This document shows positions 42,414 to 50,772 of a stretch of DNA of 64,000 bases, in pieces. Origin of the DNA: JAENVT01 sp963720775 (GTDB lineage: Bacteria > Actinomycetota > Acidimicrobiia > Acidimicrobiales > Ilumatobacteraceae). The notes under the pieces were generated by a model that was not told the origin of the DNA, searched no databases, and saw only the letters and a list, made by a program, of their open reading frames with translations. The stretch lies in contig CAVRGR010000003.1 of NCBI GenBank assembly GCA_963720775.1, forward strand, positions 620,001-684,000, in the 5' to 3' direction. The first letter of the stretch is position 1, and each line of letters begins with the position of its first letter. The position numbers were made by a program, and so were the translations under genes.

Positions 42414-43048
42414 CAGTGGCTCTCGGTGTGGGTCGGACCATCGACGTGGGCGCCGGCGAGGCGGCGCCCGTCAGTGCTGAGGCGACGGATGATCGCCGGG
42501 TCGTTGCGTGCTTTGGCCAGGATCATCAGGCCCTCCATGTGGGCGCAGAGCGCCTCGGCGGTGTCGTCAGGATCGACGCGGGCCTCGAGCTCACCGGACG
42601 CGACGGATTTCGTGATGGCGTCGGCGAACATCCGCTGCATGTCGGCGAACACCGCATCGATCGCTTGGCGCACGTCAGGATCGCGCGTGGAGAGCTCGGC
42701 GGCGAGGTTGCCGAATCGACAACCTGGCACAGAGCTTGTCTCCTGTCTCGAGCACTCGAGGCGGGCGACGAGGCGTTCGACGTAATCGTCGAGCTGCTCA
42801 CCGAACGAGGCATCGCGACCGAAGGTCGGCTCGAAGAGTGCCTCTTTCGTCCGCTCCCACGAGCGTTCGATCATGGCCAGCGCCAGCGCGTGCTTCGACG
42901 GCCACCAATAGTAGAAGCTGCCTCGGGGCGCGCCCGCCTCGGCACAGAGCTCGGCAACACCCACTGCCTCGTAGCCGCGTTCCCACATCAACCGATCAGC
43001 GGTGGTGAGGAGCCGTTCTTTCGCGTCGGGTGTGTCCGTGGCGACCAC
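42413..43048 (-). CDS. TetR-family transcriptional repressor
   Basis: A 211-residue regulator. The N-terminal helix-turn-helix reads KERLLTTADRLMWERGYEAV and ELCAEAGAPRGSFYYWWPSK. The C-terminal ligand domain includes PGCRFGNLAAELS, a pattern of the TetR_C group that binds small hydrophobic or reactive molecules. It starts with GTG and is the first gene of the dehalogenase-selenoprotein operon, so autoregulation and control of those genes by a halogenated or related compound is likely. The divergent 140 bases to the right hold the promoter. Confidence 0.9.
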   Translation of the reverse strand: MVATDTPDAKERLLTTADRLMWERGYEAVGVAELCAEAGAPRGSFYYWWPSKHALALAMIERSWERTKEALFEPTFGRDASFGEQLDDYVERLVARLECSRQETSSVPGCRFGNLAAELSTRDPDVRQAIDAVFADMQRMFADAITKSVASGELEARVDPDDTAEALCAHMEGLMILAKARNDPAIIRRLSTDGRRLAGAHVDGPTHTESH

Positions 43049-43188
43049 GGCGCGATAATAGACCGGTCGGCTAGCAATCGTCGAAACTGGACGGGCTCGC
43101 CATCGTGCTGCGCCAACGCTCCCAGAGTTTCGTGAGAGTTTCGTGGACTGTCGGCGCCCGTTTTGAAGGGCCTCGTACCGTCGAAGCC

Positions 43189-43593
43189 ATGTGGCCAGCC
43201 CTCACCCGCTTCGTCGACGCGTCACCGCAAAGCCACCCGCAGAGGCTTCGTGAGCTGCTCGACAGCCACGGAGGATTTACCGTTCGCGTCCGTTCCGGCG
43301 AACGTGTTGCGTCGGGAATCTCGGTAGCCACACGACCATCTCGCTCGATCTCGTTCGCTCGCGATGAGTGGAGCGATCACATGGTCGACGAATGGGTGCT
43401 CTCAGTGGCGGCGCAACCGATCTGGCGCTCGTCGGCGATCGGCGGATGGGTCGATCCCTTCGGAACCGTGTGGCTCGACGAGGTCCGCGTTGTGCCGGCA
43501 CCGCTTCGAGCTTTGGCCATGTTGCTCGGACGTGCCTCCAACCAGCACTGTGTCTTCGATCTGGGACGCCGTGAGACGCTGGTCGTGCGGTGA
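43189..43593 (+). CDS. Conserved hypothetical protein
   Basis: A 134-residue soluble protein with no family I can name with confidence. It opens with a helical region, then GGFTVRVRSGERVASGISVA, a beta-rich middle with WSDHMVDEWVLSV, and a C-terminal WLDEVRVVPAPLRALAMLLGRAS ... VFDLGRRE. The pattern of WxDPFGTVWLDEVRV followed by an FDLGRRE end recurs in actinobacterial unknowns. I chose ATG 43189 because the longer frame has no ribosome-binding site and unlikely composition. Its stop overlaps the next gene's GTG. Confidence 0.6.
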   Translation: MWPALTRFVDASPQSHPQRLRELLDSHGGFTVRVRSGERVASGISVATRPSRSISFARDEWSDHMVDEWVLSVAAQPIWRSSAIGGWVDPFGTVWLDEVRVVPAPLRALAMLLGRASNQHCVFDLGRRETLVVR

Positions 43594-44771
43594 GGGCCCG
43601 ACCGGCCGTTACGAAGCCGGTCATGGCTGTCGCCTCTCGCGTGAGCCATTGGCGTGATCGACGGCTCTCTGACCCGCGGCACAGTGACCGCGTCGCGGCG
43701 ATTCTGGGAGCCGCGTTGGGCATCAGCTTCGTCGTGTGCTTCCTCACCGGCCTGCTGTCGCATGCCATCCAACATCCGCCGAGTTGGTTCTCGTGGAGGA
43801 CCCGGCCGGCAGGCCTGTACCGCGTAACGCAGGGCCTGCATGTGGCCACCGGTATCGCTGCGATTCCGCTGCTGTTCGCCAAGCTGTGGTCGGTGTTCCC
43901 CAGGCTCTTCCAATGGCCGATGGCGACAGGCGTCCTCCATGCCGTCGAGCGGCTCAGCCTGCTGCCGCTCGTCGGCGGTTCGTTGTTCTTGCTGGTGACA
44001 GGTCTTGCCAACATCGAGCTCTGGTATCCATGGGTCTTCTTCTTCCCGGCGGGGCACTACGCGGTTTCCTTCGTGGTCATGGGTGCCCTCCTCATCCATC
44101 TCGTTTCCAAGTTCGCGACCACGCGTCGCGTGCTGTTGCACGGTGGTCGTTCGGAGCCCGATCAGATGGCGTTCGCGCAAGGGCGTCGGCGGTTCCTCGG
44201 CACTGTTGGGGCCGTGTCGGCAGGTGCGGTGATCGTCACCGTCGGGCAGACGCTGTCGCCGCTTCGCGGCCTGGCGTTGCTGGCACCGCGTCATCCAGAC
44301 ATCGGCGTGCAGGGCTTTCCGGTGAACAAGACGGCTCCAGAGGCCGGTGTCACCAAGACGGCCACGGATGTCTCGTTCACGTTGACGGTCGAGGCTCGCG
44401 GTGCCGCGCTGCGCGTGTTCACCCTTGACGAGCTATACGCCATTGCCGCACGAGAAGCGACCCTGCCGATCGCATGTGTCGAAGGCTGGAGTGCCAACCG
44501 GACCTGGCGGGGCATCTCGGTGAGCGACGTCCTCCGGCTCGCCGGTGCGCCCGCACACAGCTCTGTATCGGTTGAGTCGCTGCAGCGCAGTGGGCGATAC
44601 CGCCGGTCGATCCTGACGAGCGGTCAGATCGACGACGCCGACACGCTGCTGGCGTTCGAAGTCGATGGCGAGCCGTTGCACCTCGACCATGGGTACCCGT
44701 TGCGGTTGATCTCACCCAACCGACCGGGCGTGTTGCAGACCAAGTGGGTCGGCAAGCTGGTGGTCCAATGA
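43590..44771 (+). CDS. Membrane cytochrome b-like / sulfite oxidase-fold molybdopterin protein fusion
   Basis: A 393-residue protein with two parts. Residues 1-195 carry four to five membrane helices with histidines suited to haem b (LSHAIQHPP, VTQGLHVATGI, AGHYAVSF, LIHLVSKF), like MsrQ/YedZ or thiosulfate reductase cytochromes. Residues 240-393 are a molybdopterin domain of the sulfite oxidase fold, with the Mo-ligating cysteine in LPIACVEGW and SANRTWRGISVSDVLRLAG. This resembles MsrP-MsrQ joined in one chain, and may reduce or oxidise a periplasmic S- or N-oxide. The Tat-like RRRFLGT segment between the halves would place the second part outside. GTG start; its stop overlaps the next gene. 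Confidence 0.82.
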   Translation: MRARPAVTKPVMAVASRVSHWRDRRLSDPRHSDRVAAILGAALGISFVVCFLTGLLSHAIQHPPSWFSWRTRPAGLYRVTQGLHVATGIAAIPLLFAKLWSVFPRLFQWPMATGVLHAVERLSLLPLVGGSLFLLVTGLANIELWYPWVFFFPAGHYAVSFVVMGALLIHLVSKFATTRRVLLHGGRSEPDQMAFAQGRRRFLGTVGAVSAGAVIVTVGQTLSPLRGLALLAPRHPDIGVQGFPVNKTAPEAGVTKTATDVSFTLTVEARGAALRVFTLDELYAIAAREATLPIACVEGWSANRTWRGISVSDVLRLAGAPAHSSVSVESLQRSGRYRRSILTSGQIDDADTLLAFEVDGEPLHLDHGYPLRLISPNRPGVLQTKWVGKLVVQ

Positions 44772-45211
44772 GCTCAGGAGCTCACGACGAGCGTCCTCCG
44801 GCGTGGATCTTCGTGCCGACGCTGCTCGTCGGGTGGACGGTCATCGCGTTCGGCGCGCACACTGCTCTCCACAATGCCCGTGACGCTCATCCGGTTGCGC
44901 TCCTCGTCCATGTGGTCACCTTCGACCTCGTCCACGACGTCGTGATCGCGCCGGCGCTCTTCATCGTTGCGTGGTTGATCGGCAAGGCTGTTCCGGCCGT
45001 GGCGCGCGGCCCGGTACGCGCTGCTGCGGGGGCCACCGCGCTGTATGTGGGCATCGCCTACCCGCTTGTTCGCCGTTGGGGTCGCCGACCGACCAACTCT
45101 TCGACATTACCGCTGGACTACGGACGCAACCTGGCGATCGTCGTCGGAGTCGTCTGGCTGCTGGCCGGCGTGGTCACTGTGCGCCGCGTCCGCGCCAAGG
45201 ACCGGCGATGA
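44768..45211 (+). CDS. Small integral membrane protein of unknown function
   Basis: A 147-residue protein with four hydrophobic helices (about 12-32, 45-70, 80-100 and 120-140) and charged tails. I do not recognise a family. Position between the membrane molybdoenzyme and MTA phosphorylase, with overlaps on both sides (ATGA), makes it a probable operon partner, perhaps a membrane subunit for the preceding protein. There is no conserved motif to support a more specific role. Confidence 0.6.
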   Translation: MSSGAHDERPPAWIFVPTLLVGWTVIAFGAHTALHNARDAHPVALLVHVVTFDLVHDVVIAPALFIVAWLIGKAVPAVARGPVRAAAGATALYVGIAYPLVRRWGRRPTNSSTLPLDYGRNLAIVVGVVWLLAGVVTVRRVRAKDRR

Positions 45212-45999
45212 GCGTCGAGCCCGACCTGGTGGGTGTGATCGGCGGATCCGGCTTCTACGAGCTCTTGTCGGACGCGCAGGAGATCGTGGTCGACACGCCA
45301 TACGGCGCGCCCGCTGCAGCGATGACGGTGGGAACCCTGTCTGGACGGCACGTTGCGTTCCTACCGCGCCACGGTGCCGATCATGGCTTCGCTGCTCACC
45401 GCGTGCCCTATCGGGCCAACATCTGGGCGCTGCACTCCCTTGGGGTGCGTTCGATCATCGCTCCCTGCTCGGTCGGCTCGCTGCAACCCGACATCCATCC
45501 AGGCCAGATGGTGGTGATCGATCAGCTCGTCGATCGCACCCACGGTCGAGCGGACACGTATCACGACGTCGGTGGACCGATCGAGGAGCCGGGCTCGATG
45601 CCCCCGGTCCACCATCAGACCTTCGCCGATCCATATGACGCCGACTTGCGTGCCGTGATGATCCGGGCCGCTGCCGGCGCGGGCATCGACGTGCTCGACG
45701 GCGGAACGATGGTCGTCATCAACGGACCACGCTTCTCGACACGGGCAGAGAGTCGCTGGTTCGCCCAGATGGGGTGGCAGGTCGTCAACATGACGGGCTA
45801 TCCCGAAGCGGTCCTAGCCGCTGAGCTCGGCATCCGCTACGCCTCGGTGGCGCTGGTGACCGATTACGACGCAGGCAACGACCTCGCCTCCGCGGTGACG
45901 ATGGACGATGTGTTTGCGATGATCCGTGCCAACGTCGCTCGAGTCCGAGGGCTGATCGCGGCAACGCTCGCCGACCCGTGGTGGGCCTCGCTTCGATGA
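45208..45999 (+). CDS. mtnP: S-methyl-5'-thioadenosine phosphorylase
   Basis: A 263-residue nucleoside phosphorylase of the PNP/MTAP family. The phosphate site is VIGGSGFYEL, with FLPRHGADHGFAAHRVPYRAN, and the base/ribose segment has GPRFSTRAESRWFAQMG plus VNMTGYPEAVLAAELG. These agree with MTAP rather than purine nucleoside phosphorylase. It splits methylthioadenosine into methylthioribose-1-phosphate and adenine, part of methionine and polyamine salvage. ATG 45208 overlaps the upstream stop, and its stop overlaps the next start. Other members such as guanosine or inosine phosphorylases are possible but less likely. Confidence 0.9.
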   Translation: MSVEPDLVGVIGGSGFYELLSDAQEIVVDTPYGAPAAAMTVGTLSGRHVAFLPRHGADHGFAAHRVPYRANIWALHSLGVRSIIAPCSVGSLQPDIHPGQMVVIDQLVDRTHGRADTYHDVGGPIEEPGSMPPVHHQTFADPYDADLRAVMIRAAAGAGIDVLDGGTMVVINGPRFSTRAESRWFAQMGWQVVNMTGYPEAVLAAELGIRYASVALVTDYDAGNDLASAVTMDDVFAMIRANVARVRGLIAATLADPWWASLR

Positions 46000-47393
46000 G
46001 CACTTCGACCGAGCTTCTCGAGCGGACTGAACCGGTGCCCGTCACTGGAGCGCGGCGGCCATTGCGCAACGCCGGCAGGTACGTGGGCTATGCAACAGGG
46101 TCGGCGCTTGCCGCGTGGATCCTCGTGATCAGCGTCACGCGAGGTCGAGCGCTCCAGCGCTTGCACAGCGAGGTGATGTTGGGCGCAGCACCCTTCGTCG
46201 GCAGGAACCCGCGCGACGGGTGGGACTGGCGATTCGGTCTCGGATTGGTCGGTGCTGGTTTGGTCGCCACGGTGGTCGCTGCAGCCGTCTGGCGCGGCTG
46301 GTTCTATCGAGCCCGAATGAGGACGATCGTCGCGTCGTGCTCGGTGGCTGCAACCGGGTTCGCGCTCATGCTGGCGCTGACGGACCGCTCGGACGGGGTT
46401 CTGAACGGTGCGCGACACCCGACGGAGTACCTGGCGAACTTGCCCAAGACGCCCCCGGCCGCCCAGTTCGTTCGGACGTTCCTCGACACGATCGATCGCT
46501 ACTCGGTACACGTACGCGGCCATCCTCCCGGCTTCATCCTGGTGTTGAAGTTCATGGCAGCGATCGGTCTCAGCGGACCATGGCCCGCGGCCCTGCTGTC
46601 CGTGCTCTCCACCGGCGTGCTGGTCGCCGCGGTACTCACCACAGTTTGGGCCATCGCAGGCGAGGAGTGGCTTCGCCGCTGCGCGCCGTTTCTCGTCCTG
46701 GTTCCGTATGCCCTGTGGCAGGTGACCTCCGCCGACTCGTTCTACACCGCGGTCGGTGCCCTCGGCATCGCCGCGCTCGCGGTCGGTCTCCGGCGCAGGT
46801 CGTGGCAGGCAGCCCTGGCCGGGCTGGCCGGTGGCCTGCTGCTCGGCTCGCTGATGTTTCTGACATATCTCGGCGTCGTCTTCGCGCTTGTCCCTGTGCC
46901 CTTCGTCGTAGCGGCTTTCCTGACCCGCCGAGCGGGCACCTGGCCAGCAATCGCCGGTGCCGTCGTCGGTGGATCGACGGTTGTGTTCGGGTTCCTGCTG
47001 GCAGGGTTCTGGTGGATCGACGGAGCGCGACAGACCCGCACCCAATACTGGTTGGGCACAGCACAGTTCCGCGACTGGGGCTACTTCAAGTATGCCAACA
47101 TCGCCGTCTTGCTCGTCGCCATCGGCCCGGCAGCCATCGTCGGGCTGATGCGGCTCCGCGATCGGCGCATGTGGTTGCTCACCGGAGGCGCATTGGCCGC
47201 CGTCGCCGCGTCGCACTTCTCGCAGTACACGCGGGGGGAAGTCGAACGAATCTGGCTGCTCTTCTTCCCGTGGCTGGTGATCGCAGCCGGGTCACTAGCG
47301 GCGCGCGCTGCTCGACGCTCAGCGACCGTGTGGGTCGGCGTGCAGGCGGCATGCGCTGTCTGCCTTCAAGCTGCGCTGGTGTCGAAGTGGTGA
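45996..47393 (+). CDS. Multi-pass membrane glycosyltransferase-like protein
   Basis: A 465-residue protein with about eleven hydrophobic helices. Between helices there are loops resembling GT-C glycosyltransferases: SVHVRGHPPGFILVLKF after helix 3 and ADSFYTAVGALG later. The HPPG pattern with a preceding basic-acidic loop is characteristic of membrane mannosyltransferases using polyprenyl-phosphate sugars. Acceptor and donor are unknown. It belongs to a run of coupled genes with a nucleotide-sugar epimerase, a GT2 and a TIGR04282-like transferase, so cell-surface glycan or glycolipid synthesis is likely. Confidence 0.75.
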   Translation: MSTSTELLERTEPVPVTGARRPLRNAGRYVGYATGSALAAWILVISVTRGRALQRLHSEVMLGAAPFVGRNPRDGWDWRFGLGLVGAGLVATVVAAAVWRGWFYRARMRTIVASCSVAATGFALMLALTDRSDGVLNGARHPTEYLANLPKTPPAAQFVRTFLDTIDRYSVHVRGHPPGFILVLKFMAAIGLSGPWPAALLSVLSTGVLVAAVLTTVWAIAGEEWLRRCAPFLVLVPYALWQVTSADSFYTAVGALGIAALAVGLRRRSWQAALAGLAGGLLLGSLMFLTYLGVVFALVPVPFVVAAFLTRRAGTWPAIAGAVVGGSTVVFGFLLAGFWWIDGARQTRTQYWLGTAQFRDWGYFKYANIAVLLVAIGPAAIVGLMRLRDRRMWLLTGGALAAVAASHFSQYTRGEVERIWLLFFPWLVIAAGSLAARAARRSATVWVGVQAACAVCLQAALVSKW

Positions 47394-47397
47394 CGAC

Positions 47398-48477
47398 GTG
47401 AGAGTTCTCGTCACCGGGGGCGCCGGCTTCATCGGATCGCACATCGTCGATGAGTTGTTGCAGATGCAACACGATGTCGTAGTCGTCGACGACCTCGATC
47501 CTGCCGCCCACGACGGAATGCCCGACGGGTTGTCGAGCGACGCTGAGTATGTGTGGCGCGATGTCCGTGATTCATCAACATGGCCAGGCTTGCTCGATGG
47601 CGTCGACGCCATCTGTCATCAGGCTGCAAAGGTGGGCTTGGGGGTGGACTTCGCCGATGTGGGCGAGTACGTCTCGCGTAACGACTTCGGTACGGCGAGC
47701 ATGCTGCGGGCGATGCACGACGCGGCCTTCTCGGGGCGTCTCGTGCTGGCGTCGAGCATGGTGGTGTACGGCGAGGGGCGTTATCGATGCTCTCAGCACG
47801 GCGTCGTTCGCCCCGGCCCTCGCCGCATCGTCGACCTCGCGGCGGGCCGATTCGATCCGGCGTGCCCCGCGTGCGGCGGGCCCCTGATCGCCGAGCCGAT
47901 CCCCGAAGACCATTGGGTCGACCCGCGCAACGTCTACGCGGTGACGAAGTTGACCCAGGAGGGGCTCTGCAGCGCCTACGAGCGCGAGCACCCGGGCTGT
48001 TCGGCAACCCTGCTTCGCTATCACAACGTCTACGGGCCTCGGATGCCCATGAACACTCCGTACGCTGGTGTCGCCAGCCTGTTTCGCAGTGCGTATGAGC
48101 GAGGTGAGGCACCACAGGTCTTCGAAGATGGAGGACAGCTGCGCGACTTCGTCCATGTGAGCGATGTGGCGCGAGCGAACGTTCTCGCTCTCACCACCGA
48201 GCAGGCTGTGAGCGGACCGCTGAACATCTGCAGCGGAACGCCCAGGAGCATCCTCGACATGGCTGAAGCGATCCACCCGCCGGGGGCGCGACGCCCCGAA
48301 GTGGTCGGCGGCTACCGGCTCGGCGACGTCCGCCATGTGTTCGCCAGCCCCGATCGCGCCGCCGAACTCCTCGGATTCCGTGCCGCGATCGGATTCGTCG
48401 AGGGCGTTCGTTCGTTCGCCACGGCGCCGCTGCGCTCGGTTGTCGAATCGTCGAGCGAGAGGACCCCGAATGCCTGA
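47398..48477 (+). CDS. NAD-dependent epimerase/dehydratase with zinc-ribbon insert
   Basis: A 359-residue extended SDR enzyme. VLVTGGAGFIGSHIVDEL is the NAD-binding loop and NVYAVTKLTQE the catalytic YxxxK region. It resembles nucleotide-sugar 4-epimerases (dTDP-rhamnose/UDP-glucose type). Between residues 125 and 165 an insertion carries RCSQHG and CPACGGPL, four potential zinc ligands. This insert is known in some dTDP-L-rhamnose 4-epimerase-like members. It starts at GTG, five bases after the membrane transferase stop. Its end overlaps the GT2 gene (ATGCCTGA). Confidence 0.88.
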   Translation: MRVLVTGGAGFIGSHIVDELLQMQHDVVVVDDLDPAAHDGMPDGLSSDAEYVWRDVRDSSTWPGLLDGVDAICHQAAKVGLGVDFADVGEYVSRNDFGTASMLRAMHDAAFSGRLVLASSMVVYGEGRYRCSQHGVVRPGPRRIVDLAAGRFDPACPACGGPLIAEPIPEDHWVDPRNVYAVTKLTQEGLCSAYEREHPGCSATLLRYHNVYGPRMPMNTPYAGVASLFRSAYERGEAPQVFEDGGQLRDFVHVSDVARANVLALTTEQAVSGPLNICSGTPRSILDMAEAIHPPGARRPEVVGGYRLGDVRHVFASPDRAAELLGFRAAIGFVEGVRSFATAPLRSVVESSSERTPNA

Positions 48478-49126
48478 CGTCATCCTCCCCGCGTTGAACG
48501 AGGCGGCAGCGGTCGAATGGGTGCTCCGTCGGATGCCGCCCGGCTTTCGGGCGATCGTCGTCGACAACGGCTCCACAGACGCAACGGCTTCCATAGCGGC
48601 TGCGCACGGAGCGACCGTCGTGTCCGAGCCGATCCGGGGCTTCGGATCAGCCTGCGCGGCTGGTTTGGCTGCGGCCACCGACGAGGTGGTCTGCTTCATG
48701 GACTGCGACGCGTCGCTCGACCCGGCTGCCCTTCCTCTGGTGGCCGGCTACGTCGAGCGCGACGAGTTCGACCTGGTGCTCGGCTCGCGTGTCGCTCGGC
48801 GCGGTGCCTGGCCGGTTCACGCCCGCATCGCCAACAAGGCACTCGCGGCCAACGTGCGTCGACGCACGGGTCTCGACGTGCGCGATCTGGGTCCGATGCG
48901 TGCTGCGAGGCGAGTCGGCTTGATCCAGCTCGGCATCCAGGACCGCCGGTCGGGGTGGCCGCTGGAGATGGTGTTGCGAGCTGCGTCGCACGGGTGGAAG
49001 GTGAAAGACGTCCCGGTCGAGTACTCGGAGAGGGCGGGCCGCTCGAAGGTGACGGGCACCCTCCGTGGGACGATTCAAGCCGTTGGTGACATGAGCCGGC
49101 TGCTGCGCGAGAGCAACGGAACCTGA
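48470..49126 (+). CDS. Family 2 glycosyltransferase
   Basis: A 218-residue GT-A enzyme without membrane segments. The N-terminus DVILPALNEAAAVEWVL is the standard nucleotide-sugar entry, followed by AIVVDNGSTDATAS and the DxD-like FMDCDASLDP. KVKDVPVEYSERAGRSKV at the C-terminal end is shared with polyprenol-phosphate mannosyl/glucosyltransferases (DPM1-like). It likely makes a lipid-linked monosaccharide donor, which the preceding GT-C-like membrane protein could use. Coupled to genes on both sides. Confidence 0.88.
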   Translation: MPDVILPALNEAAAVEWVLRRMPPGFRAIVVDNGSTDATASIAAAHGATVVSEPIRGFGSACAAGLAAATDEVVCFMDCDASLDPAALPLVAGYVERDEFDLVLGSRVARRGAWPVHARIANKALAANVRRRTGLDVRDLGPMRAARRVGLIQLGIQDRRSGWPLEMVLRAASHGWKVKDVPVEYSERAGRSKVTGTLRGTIQAVGDMSRLLRESNGT

Positions 49127-49127
49127 C

Positions 49128-49769
49128 ATGCACGTGACGGTGATCGCCAAGGCCCCGGTTCCGGGACGCGTCAAGACGCGGCTGTGTCCGCCATGCACTC
49201 CGGAACAAGCCGCGGACCTCGCTGCGGCTGCGCTACTGGACACGCTCGACGCAGTGAGCGCGGCCACTTGGGCGACGTCTGTCCGACGGGTCCTGCTGCT
49301 CGACGGAACGCCTCCGTCGTGGATCCCGAACGACTTCGACGTCGTCGGACAGTGCGATGGCTCGTTGGCCGACAGGCTCGCTCATGGGTTCGAGGCGCTC
49401 GGTCCAGGATTGATCGTCGGCATGGAGACCCCGCACGCCGCCACCGACCTCGGTGCTGCGCTGTCGGCCCTCGCTCATGGCGACGATGTCATCGGTCCGG
49501 CGGCGGACGGCGGCTATTGGGCAATCGGCCTGGGACGCGTCGATAGACGGGTCTTCCGTGGCATCGAGATGAGTACTTCACAGACCTGCGCCGACCAGAT
49601 GGCCCGATTGCGATCGCTCGACCGACGGGTCACCACGATTCACCAGGCGCGCGACATCGACACCTTCGATGACGTCAGAGCGTTGGCCGCCACCAACGGT
49701 TGGGGCCGTGCCGTCGAGTCGGCGAAGTTGCTCGTGGCGGCCATCGAACACGCGGGTGCCCTTCGTTGA
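49128..49769 (+). CDS. DUF2064/TIGR04282-type glycosyltransferase-like protein
   Basis: A 213-residue GT-A-like protein. The start HVTVIAKAPVPGRVKTRLCP is the hallmark of the DUF2064/TIGR04282 (transferase 1, rSAM/selenodomain-associated) family. The later DVIGPAADGGYWAIGLGR is also characteristic. These proteins often occur with a GT2 partner and are linked by genome context with selenodomain radical SAM proteins; biochemical data are limited. It ends the plus-strand operon that began with the membrane molybdoenzyme. The next gene is convergent, with only five bases between the stops. Confidence 0.85.
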   Translation: MHVTVIAKAPVPGRVKTRLCPPCTPEQAADLAAAALLDTLDAVSAATWATSVRRVLLLDGTPPSWIPNDFDVVGQCDGSLADRLAHGFEALGPGLIVGMETPHAATDLGAALSALAHGDDVIGPAADGGYWAIGLGRVDRRVFRGIEMSTSQTCADQMARLRSLDRRVTTIHQARDIDTFDDVRALAATNGWGRAVESAKLLVAAIEHAGALR

Positions 49770-49774
49770 CGCCG

Positions 49775-50695
49775 CTACATCATCCCCATGTCTTTGAGCA
49801 GCTTGACCAATACGTCGGGACGCCGCGTGTAGATGCCATCGATGCCCAACTTGATGAGATTGGTCATGTCGGCCGGATCGTCGACGGTCCACGTGAGCAC
49901 GGCGATGTTCTTGCTGTGAGAAAAGGCGAGGTAGTCGGACGTGATCCGACGAGTGCCGTCCGATGCGACGAACTCCGGCTGGCTGACGAGCTGCTTGGTG
50001 ACGAACGCTGCGTCGTGTGTGTCGCGCGCTGCACGCAACGCCTTGCGGTCTGCGTCAGTGCCCGATGTTCGAACCTCGGGGCACAACTGCCGGAACAGCG
50101 TGACCTGTTCGTTTGTATCCACCCCGATGTACACGTCATTCGTGCGGTTGAGCGTTCGCAACAACATGCACAACGGTTCCACAGCAGCAGTGCGCAGGTC
50201 CTTGAGGTCCAGCGTGACCAGCGTGTGAGGGAACTCCTCGAGGATCGATCGGATCGTCGGGATGTGGATGCCCATTCCACGGAACGGATGCTCGCCGCCT
50301 TTCACGAAGCTCCAGCCGGCATCGAGGTCGGCCATTTCCGCGTAGGTCGTGTCTTCGACGTTGCCTGTTCCGTTGGTCGCGGGCTGCAGCGTTGCGTCGT
50401 GGAAGGCGATCGGAACGCCATCGGCCGTGACCTGCACGTCGGCATCGACGACGTCTCCACCAAGGGCGATGCTGTGCTCGTACGCGTACAGCGTGTCCTC
50501 CGGGAACAGACCGTCACCGCCGCCGTGGGGGATCACCAGCGGCCGACCGATCCGAAAGGGATTGCCGGTCGGCGTCGCCGGGGACGTGGAAGCTTTGGGT
50601 GCCGACGTCGAGCAGCCGAGCAGCCCTGCGACGAGCGACACCGCGAACACGGCGGTCGCTGCCCCAAGGAATGGGCGGTGCCCCACGCGCATCAC
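49775..50695 (-). CDS. Glycerophosphodiester phosphodiesterase family lipoprotein
   Basis: A 306-residue protein. The N-terminal signal peptide ends in a lipobox (SLVAGLLGC), so it is a membrane-anchored lipoprotein. The GDPD TIM barrel has PHGGGDGLFPEDTLYAYEHS (HRG-like site, here HGG), DADVQVTADGVPIAFHDATL with metal ligands, and WTVDDPADMTNLIKLGIDGIYTRRPD. It hydrolyses glycerophosphodiesters from lipid turnover outside the membrane. The usual HRG is HGG here, an unusual change of the arginine; it should be checked for activity. Divergent from a second lipoprotein. Confidence 0.87.
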   Translation of the reverse strand: MMRVGHRPFLGAATAVFAVSLVAGLLGCSTSAPKASTSPATPTGNPFRIGRPLVIPHGGGDGLFPEDTLYAYEHSIALGGDVVDADVQVTADGVPIAFHDATLQPATNGTGNVEDTTYAEMADLDAGWSFVKGGEHPFRGMGIHIPTIRSILEEFPHTLVTLDLKDLRTAAVEPLCMLLRTLNRTNDVYIGVDTNEQVTLFRQLCPEVRTSGTDADRKALRAARDTHDAAFVTKQLVSQPEFVASDGTRRITSDYLAFSHSKNIAVLTWTVDDPADMTNLIKLGIDGIYTRRPDVLVKLLKDMGMM

Positions 50696-50772
50696 CGAAA
50701 CGTACTGTCTTCACAGACCGTCGTGCAGTCGCCCGCGAGCCGCCTGCCCGACTCGTGGCTTATCGTCACCCG

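Noticed and set aside
43105..43188. Extended N-terminus for the hypothetical protein before the molybdoenzyme fusion
   Set aside because: The extension has no ribosome-binding site and lies in the divergent promoter region of tetR.
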